DNA of 44,340 nucleotides from a virus: positions 1-44,340 of IMG/VR virus record IMGVR_UViG_3300026455_000021; one strand, 5' to 3'. Positions within the stretch are counted from its first letter, which is position 1. Each line of letters begins with the position of its first letter. Positions 38,756-44,340 of the stretch are shown here, one piece after another. The notes below the pieces were generated by a model. The model searched no databases. It worked only from the letters and a program-made list of their open reading frames with translations, and was not told where the DNA came from. Both the position numbers and the translations under genes were made by a program.

Positions 38756-39144
38756 ACAAAGATAGATATACCAAAATATTTCTAACTGCGGCTGATTTAG
38801 TTTCAGACGATGAAGCCGTAAAGGCAAAAAGAACAGAATGGTGGTATAATAATCGAGATCAAGGTGGCCTAAGATTGACAGAAGCAGGGTTGGATTTTGT
38901 CATAGAAAAAGCTAAAATAAAAACATACAACATCAAGTTCCCAGGAACATTTTCAATCACTCCACAAATCTTAGTATGGTTAGATCGTTTCATAGACTGT
39001 CCATTTTATCTAACAAAAAAAGACATAACTGTGCTATCAGAAAAATCAGCATTTGAATTATATCTATTTTCAGGCGATGTTAAAAAAATGGGATATTCGA
39101 AAGCTCTAGCCAAAAGATTAAGCCAAGAATCCCTAGAACAATAA
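38752..39144 (+). CDS. Conserved phage protein of unknown function
   Basis: 130 residues (DRYTKIFLTAADLVSDDEAV; GGLRLTEAGLDFVIEKAKIK; ITPQILVWLDRFIDCPFYL). A winged-helix or HTH-like arrangement (RLTEAGLDFV) is conceivable, but no family is recognised. It overlaps its upstream neighbour by four bases. Confidence 0.55.
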   Translation: MNKDRYTKIFLTAADLVSDDEAVKAKRTEWWYNNRDQGGLRLTEAGLDFVIEKAKIKTYNIKFPGTFSITPQILVWLDRFIDCPFYLTKKDITVLSEKSAFELYLFSGDVKKMGYSKALAKRLSQESLEQ

Positions 39145-39164
39145 ACATAGGATTTAAATATATC

Positions 39165-39440
39165 ATGATGATAGAGCTCAACCCCCTGAATGTCATACAG
39201 GAAAGAAAACTTTCTTGGTGTCCTCCGCATTTTAAAACTGCGAAAATAAAAAGCCAAGACACTGGTTGGTGGGCTCTTGGCACGCCAGCCAACGATCTAG
39301 AAGACTGGATTACATTCAGATTACAGGGAAGATATTGTATCATAAACACACCGACAGAATCAGGGGAGCAATCCACTTTTGTTGGTTTTGAAGATGAAAA
39401 AGAACTAACATACTTTATGTTGGCTTGCCCACACATTTAA
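39165..39440 (+). CDS. Small conserved phage protein
   Basis: 91 residues with HFKTAKIKSQDTGWWALGTP and DLEDWITFRLQGRYCI in the middle. Beta-rich, no family recognised. An alternative start one codon later (39168) exists because the sequence reads ATGATG. There is no clear ribosome site; a TTTAAATA late-type octamer ends only five bases upstream. Confidence 0.55.
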   Translation: MMIELNPLNVIQERKLSWCPPHFKTAKIKSQDTGWWALGTPANDLEDWITFRLQGRYCIINTPTESGEQSTFVGFEDEKELTYFMLACPHI

Positions 39441-39450
39441 GGAGATAAAA

Positions 39451-39702
39451 ATGGCAGAAGAAAATAATACACAGACTAACGAAGCACAGGCCACTCAGCC
39501 TACCAATCAATCGGCTGCGCCTGACTTAACTATCAACGATCTCAATGCTGTACGCACCATCCTGGATGTTGCTACTTCGAGAGGTGCTTTTAAAGCGAAC
39601 GAATTAGAAGCCGTTGGTAAAGTTTATAACAAATTAAACAGCTTCTTGGAAAGTGTAACACCAGCTACACCTAATCAAGCAGCACCACAAACCCAAGGAT
39701 AA
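39451..39702 (+). CDS. Small conserved phage protein
   Basis: 83 residues. The disordered, Thr/Gln-rich first third is followed by a conserved-looking helix block (LTINDLNAVRTILDVATSRG; FKANELEAVGKVYNKLNSFL) and a Pro/Gln tail. I associate this SRGAFKxNELxxVGxxxN core with short proteins of marine T4-like phages, function unknown. AAGGAG six bases upstream is a strong ribosome site. Confidence 0.65.
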   Translation: MAEENNTQTNEAQATQPTNQSAAPDLTINDLNAVRTILDVATSRGAFKANELEAVGKVYNKLNSFLESVTPATPNQAAPQTQG

Positions 39703-39706
39703 TATC

Positions 39707-40294
39707 ATGACCACAGCACTAAAACACGTGGGGCGATTAAAAGATACAAAACAAAAGGTCCTAGTAGTGTTTAAGACCATTCCAGACGATTTCTATAATT
39801 GTTTGGTAGCTAGTACATCTAACTTTAATGACGAAGATCATAATTCTATCATGACCGTCGTAGAAAGCACACAAGGACAAGATGCTTTTGAATTAGGTGA
39901 AGTACTAGCCAATCGTTATTTTAGAGATGGCAGACCCATGCTGGCTTCTCTACATCAAGATGGCAAGTTAGTCAAGATTCCTACAAGTAGGATAGAAATG
40001 ACTCCGACTACTACCGATGTGATCAATTTAGATGAACTAAATGTTATGATCGCAGAACAAAGAGGAACACCAGTTCCTAATAAAGGAGTAGAAGTACAAG
40101 AATTAGCCAGAGTACAAGACATACCAAATACTGCCGATAGCGCACAACCGTTGTCTGATAAAGACCTAGCACGTTCTTATCGCAGTCAAGCTGATGCTAT
40201 GTATAAAGAAGCAGCCAGACTACGCAAACAAGCAGACGAATTAGATCCGCCTGCTAAGAAAACTGTCAAAGCTAAAGAAGAAGTAAGTGCCTAA
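39707..40294 (+). CDS. Conserved phage protein of unknown function
   Basis: 195 residues. The first ~115 (KQKVLVVFKTIPDDFYNCLV; NDEDHNSIMTVVESTQGQDA; GEVLANRYFRDGRPMLASLH) look globular; the C-terminal 60 are a charged helix (SQADAMYKEAARLRKQADEL) with a Lys/Glu tail. I recognise the N-terminal domain as conserved in marine T4-like phages, without function. It overlaps the GTG start of the next gene by eight bases. Confidence 0.6.
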   Translation: MTTALKHVGRLKDTKQKVLVVFKTIPDDFYNCLVASTSNFNDEDHNSIMTVVESTQGQDAFELGEVLANRYFRDGRPMLASLHQDGKLVKIPTSRIEMTPTTTDVINLDELNVMIAEQRGTPVPNKGVEVQELARVQDIPNTADSAQPLSDKDLARSYRSQADAMYKEAARLRKQADELDPPAKKTVKAKEEVSA

Positions 40295-40601
40295 AAAATT
40301 TTTTAAGCCGCCCGCAGATGTCGTCAAGGAGTGGCCCGAAATATTCGAAGATATGTATATGAGCAGCATGCCTGTAAAATACATACGGGGAGTCGAAATA
40401 ACATTCGACGACGGAAGAGTTTGGGCCATAGACATCTCAGAACAGTTAGATTTAAGAGATGAAAAAGAAATCTTAGATAAGCTATTTGCTGCTTTCAAAG
40501 ACTATCAAGAAGAAATACTAACTGTTAATTTCCAAGTCGATATTTCAAAATTGAAAACCGACGTAATAGATTCAACGAAAGGCCTATTGGACGACAAATG
40601 A
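40287..40601 (+). CDS. Conserved phage protein (GTG start)
   Basis: 104 residues: PKKFFKPPADVVKEWPEIFE, SMPVKYIRGVEITFDDGRVW and DLRDEKEILDKLFAAFKDY. The GTG at 40287 is chosen because PKKFFKPPADVVKEWPE begins directly there; AAGAAG lies upstream. Known to me only as a conserved small gene of marine T4-like phages. It overlaps thyX by four bases. Confidence 0.65.
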   Translation: MPKKFFKPPADVVKEWPEIFEDMYMSSMPVKYIRGVEITFDDGRVWAIDISEQLDLRDEKEILDKLFAAFKDYQEEILTVNFQVDISKLKTDVIDSTKGLLDDK

Positions 40602-41266
40602 ATGTTAAACTGGTTTCCTATTCTCAACCAACAGCAGAGTTTGCGAACATGGGCATCTCGGATGCGCAGGAACTCATTGCGTACTGCGCCCGTGTGTCCA
40701 ACCCAAGCAATCAATTTAACACCGAGACATCAGAAAAACTCATCAGATACTTGGTCAAACACGCACACTGGAGCCCACTCGAAATGGTCTCAGCCTGCGT
40801 TGAAATCACAACCACCCGGGACATTGCCAGACAGATCTTGCGACACAGAAGTTTCAGTTTCCAAGAATTCAGTCAACGCTATGCTGACCCAACTAAAGAT
40901 CTTAAATTCGTTACAAGAGAAGCTAGACTCCAAGACGACAAAAACAGACAGAATAGTATCGAAGCAGATGATCCAGAGTTACAAGCATGGTGGGATGCCA
41001 AACAAAAATGGGTCATTGAACAAGCTCGCATAGCCTACGAAGAAGCTATCAATAAGGGCATGGCAAAAGAACAGGCTAGAGCAGTATTGCCAGAAGGTCT
41101 GATTGAAAGTAGGCTATATATGAATGGAACCTTGCGCAGTTGGGTACATTTTATAGAATTGCGTTCAGGTAACGGAACTCAAAAAGAACATAGAGAAATA
41201 GCCAAAATGTGTGCTCAGGTTATTGCTCAAGTGTTTCCAATGAGTGTACAATATATACAAGATTAA
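40598..41266 (+). CDS. thyX: Flavin-dependent thymidylate synthase (ThyX)
   Basis: 222 residues, the usual ThyX length. The family signature RHRSFSFQEFSQRY is at 82-95, with KHAHWSPLEMVSACVEI upstream and GLIESRLYMNGTLRSWVHFI downstream (tetramer active-site parts). It makes dTMP from dUMP using FAD, NADPH and methylene-tetrahydrofolate, supplying thymidine for phage DNA. The ATG overlaps the preceding stop by four bases. Confidence 0.93.
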   Translation: MNVKLVSYSQPTAEFANMGISDAQELIAYCARVSNPSNQFNTETSEKLIRYLVKHAHWSPLEMVSACVEITTTRDIARQILRHRSFSFQEFSQRYADPTKDLKFVTREARLQDDKNRQNSIEADDPELQAWWDAKQKWVIEQARIAYEEAINKGMAKEQARAVLPEGLIESRLYMNGTLRSWVHFIELRSGNGTQKEHREIAKMCAQVIAQVFPMSVQYIQD

Positions 41267-41285
41267 CTTTAAGGAGAATATCTCT

Positions 41286-41963
41286 ATGTTAGCAACAGGT
41301 ACATATAGAAGTGCGGATGCCATTAACTCTGCTATGTTGAGAGTCTACAATCACATGCTCAGTGCTGTTGTGATTTCTGGACTGACTGCCGCAGGTGTTG
41401 CCAGTTCACCCGCATTATTGTCTTTCTTTTTTACAGGCCCAATGATGTGGGTTACACTATTCCTGCCGTTGGTTTGTATCTTAGGATTTGCCTTTGCTCA
41501 AGAAAATTTGAGCAAGACAGGACTACAACTATTCCTAATGGCATTTGCTGCTCTTATGGGGCTTAGCCTTAGTGCTATGTTTGCTGTGTTCACTTTAGGT
41601 TCAGTAGTCAGCGCATTTTTAGGATCGGCGGTTCTGTTTGGTACCATGAGCTTTTATGGTTACTTTACTAAACGCAGTTTAGAAAGTTTAGGCCAGTTTA
41701 TGTTTATTGGTTTGATCGCTATCGTTATCGCAAGCATTGTCAATATCTTTATCGGTTCATCAGTAATGACCATGGTGATTTCAGCATTGGCAATCATTAT
41801 ATTCTTAGGTTTAACAGCCTATGACACACAACAAATTCGTGAAATGGTAACTATTGATTCCGACACCGGACGAGAAGAAGTATTAGGTGCGTTGACACTA
41901 TACATGGACTTTATCAATCTGTTTATCAATCTATTACAGATTATTGGTGTTAAACGGGATTAA
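41286..41963 (+). CDS. Bax inhibitor-1/YccA-family membrane protein
   Basis: 225 residues with about seven hydrophobic helices from residue 18 onward. The end IIIFLGLTAYDTQQIREM is the BI-1 signature (AYDTQ), and GALTLYMDFINLFINLLQII is typical of the last helix. In E. coli the relative YccA inhibits the FtsH protease. AAGGAG eleven bases before ATG 41286 sets the start. The gene ends 14 bases inside the convergent radical SAM gene with no terminator between. Confidence 0.85.
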   Translation: MLATGTYRSADAINSAMLRVYNHMLSAVVISGLTAAGVASSPALLSFFFTGPMMWVTLFLPLVCILGFAFAQENLSKTGLQLFLMAFAALMGLSLSAMFAVFTLGSVVSAFLGSAVLFGTMSFYGYFTKRSLESLGQFMFIGLIAIVIASIVNIFIGSSVMTMVISALAIIIFLGLTAYDTQQIREMVTIDSDTGREEVLGALTLYMDFINLFINLLQIIGVKRD

Positions 41964-43377
41964 GTTTTTTACAGTAAAAATAAAATTCTGCCAATTCGGG
42001 GAACGTTTCTAAAAAATTCGTTCCCCGTCTCTTATCATGTTCATCGACAAAGGCTACAAAATCTTTTCTATTTCTATCCTGTAGTCCATCCATTCTGCTA
42101 CTGAATATAGAATATAGACGTTCTAGTTTCTGTATCTCGCTTTTATAAAATCCGACAGAATTGTCACCTTTAGAAACAGTATTAGCTTTCATAAAAGCAA
42201 TTTGTTCTTTGATCATAGACATGATATCTTTGGTCAAGATACCTACTGTTTGATGAGGAGGATTATTCAAATATGGTATGTCTAGATTAACAGGATGGGT
42301 GCCTATATCAATATTAAAGACTTTGTTTAGTACTCTTTCGTACCATTTTGGTTTTCCATATTTTTCATTAAGATAAAGGATATCTTTTAGAAACTCTGTA
42401 TAACTAGTAACAGACAGAGCATTATAAGTGCTCATTATTCCTATCTTGGCTCTGGGAACTTCTGTTAGATACTTTTCACAATTAGACAACCACTTGGCGT
42501 AATCTAATCCGAAACGAATATACTCTGCTTGTTTGCCATGTGCTTCACAGCTAGTATAAACAAGAATAGATTTTACAGATTTTGATATCTGTATCTTTTT
42601 AAGTTTTTCTATAAACTTATCAAACAGGTCATCAGGTACACAAAAATTCGAATTGATGTTTAATTCTAGATTCTTATTAGGATTTTCCAGTATATGATCT
42701 AACACTCTGAAAGTATGCTTGCTAAGGAGAGGTTCGCCTCCAGTGATACGGAATGTGTGTAGAGTTGGGTATAATTCAGGCCACCATTGCCAAAATGCTT
42801 CAACATATGGATTATATTCTCTTTCAGGATGTGGCATCTTGTTCTGTATCTGTACCCATTCTAGATTATTAAATCTCATAGAAGTAGGATACGGACCAAA
42901 CTCTTTTATCTCTTCCATCCACTTGCTGCTAACATCCGGAGAGCAATACGAACACTTAAAATTACAAACATTTGAAAAAGAAATTTCTAGATAACTAGGA
43001 TTTACGTTACCATCTGATCCGGCTGCTAGATATTCTTTCAATCTATCTTTAGACCAGGGTTCGTAACTTTTTAATATCCTATCGCTGAGTGTATGACCAC
43101 TGTCCTCAGCTTTCCAACAATAATCACATTCGCTAGGGCGAGATCCATCTAGCATCTGTTTACGCAACAGTTTTTTGTATCCTGTATTATGTAATGCGCT
43201 GGGGTTTTCTTTTATTTCTTCTATAGGGATGACATGAGTTCTAGGGTGATGGCAACTGTGCGTATGCCCTACACCAAGATGTATAGTTACCTGGCTCCAT
43301 TTGGCCGTACAGAAGCTAGGACTAATCTTGTCCATTTCTTTCTTATATTCTAGACGTTCTTTAGTCCAACTGTTCAT
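41950..43377 (-). CDS. Radical SAM protein with twitch-like C-terminus
   Basis: 475 residues. The radical SAM cluster motif is VCNFKCSYC (C138, C142, C145), followed by FRITGGEPLLSKHTF (SAM-binding GGEP). An N-terminal extra Cys/His set (C23, C42, H43, H44 and CDYCW at 84-88) may hold an auxiliary cluster, as in SPASM/twitch enzymes. Similar genes occur in marine viruses without known substrate. It forms a minus-strand unit with the GT-A-like gene, which overlaps its start by 17 bases. Confidence 0.8.
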   Translation of the reverse strand: MNSWTKERLEYKKEMDKISPSFCTAKWSQVTIHLGVGHTHSCHHPRTHVIPIEEIKENPSALHNTGYKKLLRKQMLDGSRPSECDYCWKAEDSGHTLSDRILKSYEPWSKDRLKEYLAAGSDGNVNPSYLEISFSNVCNFKCSYCSPDVSSKWMEEIKEFGPYPTSMRFNNLEWVQIQNKMPHPEREYNPYVEAFWQWWPELYPTLHTFRITGGEPLLSKHTFRVLDHILENPNKNLELNINSNFCVPDDLFDKFIEKLKKIQISKSVKSILVYTSCEAHGKQAEYIRFGLDYAKWLSNCEKYLTEVPRAKIGIMSTYNALSVTSYTEFLKDILYLNEKYGKPKWYERVLNKVFNIDIGTHPVNLDIPYLNNPPHQTVGILTKDIMSMIKEQIAFMKANTVSKGDNSVGFYKSEIQKLERLYSIFSSRMDGLQDRNRKDFVAFVDEHDKRRGTNFLETFPELAEFYFYCKKLNPV

Positions 43378-44035
43378 ATTGATTTTTTAACCACACAAAA
43401 TCATTTATTTTTTTAAGTGCTTCTTGATTGTCTTTGTTTTCTCGACCAAACTGTTCGCCTGCTCTAGCACCTTTAAGAGATTCATAAGCAAAAGGAGAAT
43501 CGTTAGATTCAGTACACCAAATTTTTAATCGTGCTTCGTCTGTTTTTATATTTCTATTCTTGATAGTGCCCGATGCTAATTTGACACACTCCCTAAATGC
43601 TGTTCTCCAAGCATGGAATGCTGTGCTGTTATAAGCATGATAATTCAACACATGTTCTACTATCTTTATTCGGCCATAAAAACTGGTACTGAAATCTATG
43701 CGTTCTTGATCATCGAACAGAGTTTTATCAAATATTTTTATTCCGCCGTGACCGTATTCCAACCCATTTATAGGATTTCTTGCTCTAAAAATATAGATGT
43801 ATCCTCTTTCTTGTGTTTTCTTGTAGACATCAAAAAGATTAAAATCATCCAAGAGAACAGCATCTCCATCTATAAGCATAAATTGATTAGTGTCAGAGAT
43901 ATTAGCACAGTGCTTATGAGACTGTGCTATAGACATTTTGGTGTCTATTTTTTTAAGATCTTTTATCTTTTCTTTTGCCAGCTGAAAGTTTTTTTCTGCG
44001 TTTGGCTCATCATATGCTAGGAAAAATTTTTCCAT
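43361..44035 (-). CDS. Putative GT-A-fold glycosyltransferase-like protein
   Basis: 224 residues. FMLIDGDAVLLDDFNLF contains D56-G57-D58, in the setting of the DxD metal motif of GT-A enzymes, and PINGLEYGHGGIKIFDK follows as the typical next segment. The rest is helical and basic. Sugar and acceptor are unknown. It is transcribed with the radical SAM gene, so both may modify one target. The truncated gene upstream overlaps it by 19 bases. Confidence 0.55.
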   Translation of the reverse strand: MEKFFLAYDEPNAEKNFQLAKEKIKDLKKIDTKMSIAQSHKHCANISDTNQFMLIDGDAVLLDDFNLFDVYKKTQERGYIYIFRARNPINGLEYGHGGIKIFDKTLFDDQERIDFSTSFYGRIKIVEHVLNYHAYNSTAFHAWRTAFRECVKLASGTIKNRNIKTDEARLKIWCTESNDSPFAYESLKGARAGEQFGRENKDNQEALKKINDFVWLKNQYEQLD

Positions 44036-44340
44036 ATTGGACTCTTATTGTAATAGGTCTGTCCTAACGAAATAGATTCAGAATAAAGATCTAGAATATA
44101 TTCGCTTTGATCTTTATCAAAATAGGCCCAGTTTAAACCTAGTTCTAATTTTATTTTTTCACCTAGTGATTTTATTTCTTCTACAAGACCCTTGTCGTTA
44201 TCATCAACATAGGGTTTCACATACTGACTATAGATTCCCTGTAATATGTCAAAGTCTCTAACTTCACGATAGTCCCAATCTGTACAATAGGCTAACCATG
44301 TACCTAATCTCGCACCATATATAGCATAAAGCCCATTATT
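44017..44340 (-). CDS. Conserved phage protein, 5'-truncated at the window edge
   Basis: The frame runs open from the window end (44340) to the stop at 44017, 107 codons, without an in-frame ATG. The part seen includes NGLYAIYGARLGTWLAYCTD, then ILQGIYSQYVKPYVDDNDKG and SEYILDLYSESISLGQTYYN. A GTG at 44220 could start it but lies in the middle of continuous protein-like sequence, so truncation is more likely. No family recognised; same unit as the GT-A-like and radical SAM genes. Confidence 0.6.
   Translation of the reverse strand, partial: NNGLYAIYGARLGTWLAYCTDWDYREVRDFDILQGIYSQYVKPYVDDNDKGLVEEIKSLGEKIKLELGLNWAYFDKDQSEYILDLYSESISLGQTYYNKSPIWKNFS

Noticed and set aside
1-44340. tRNA genes, CRISPR arrays, integrase, transposase or photosynthesis genes
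   Set aside because: No cloverleaf, regular spacer-repeat array, attachment-site duplication or protein motif of these types was seen on either strand by reading; a tRNA scan was not possible here.

Overview
The window is one contiguous, gene-dense piece of a marine-type T4-like myovirus (Caudoviricetes; relatives among marine cyanophages and pelagiphages). This rests on a T4-type replication set: family B DNA polymerase gp43, sliding clamp gp45, clamp-loader ATPase gp44 and the FEN-like RNase H. It is joined by the PhoH, MazG-like, peptide deformylase, IscA/ErpA-like, ThyX and QueE/FolE genes typical of marine relatives. No photosynthesis genes, integrase, transposon, rRNA or CRISPR array is seen. 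The host should be Gram-negative, because a two-component spanin is encoded. The host cannot be named from this sequence. Genes overlap by 1-50 bases or nearly abut, no gene-free stretch exceeds about 150 bases, and almost everything lies on the + strand except phoH and the last 2.4 kb.

Layout. 1-2500: the end of a large Ig-repeat virion protein and a second structural protein. 2500-6142: small conserved genes, a mini DnaE-like protein, a GroES-like co-chaperonin, a MazG-like pyrophosphatase, then a terminator and promoter that share bases. After these come an MBD4-like HhH glycosylase and gp44. 6161-6898 (-): phoH. 7046-8292: two conserved phage proteins. 8292-9536: lysis genes (inner- and outer-membrane spanins, holin). 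9581-13245: a proteostasis block (DnaJ, peptide deformylase, ClpA). 13217-20791: virion-type and small proteins. Ten of these share a short N-terminal signature resembling the T4 capsid-targeting sequence, including a nucleotidylyltransferase and a 5'-deoxynucleotidase. 20803-21417: GH19 endolysin. 21477-25566: DsbA-like protein, membrane protein, gp43 and gp45. 25571-36306: a region with a TGT/DpdA-like transglycosylase, a QueD-like T-fold protein, FolE and QueE, interleaved with a glycosyltransferase, cupin, phosphoribosyltransferase, HIT protein and two SGNH hydrolases. 36306-41266: RNase H, many small conserved genes and ThyX. 41286-41963: a Bax-inhibitor-1/YccA-like membrane protein. 41950-44340 (-): a radical SAM protein, a GT-A-like protein and a truncated gene.

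How the genes work together. gp43, gp45, gp44 and RNase H form most of a T4 replisome; the clamp-loader partner gp62 was not recognised. ThyX, MazG-like and the nucleotidase shape nucleotide pools. FolE, a QueD-like protein, QueE and the DpdA-like enzyme outline a route placing a 7-deazaguanine base in phage DNA, which in known phages gives protection from restriction; QueC is not in the window. DnaJ, GroES-like, ClpA and deformylase suggest strong control of protein folding and turnover.

The most interesting signals are: two tandem RNA hairpins with nearly identical 8-nt loops just before gp43, matching the geometry of the T4 gp43 autogenous operator; the cluster of proteins with capsid-targeting-like N-termini; and the deazaguanine cluster with an unassigned 181-residue protein.
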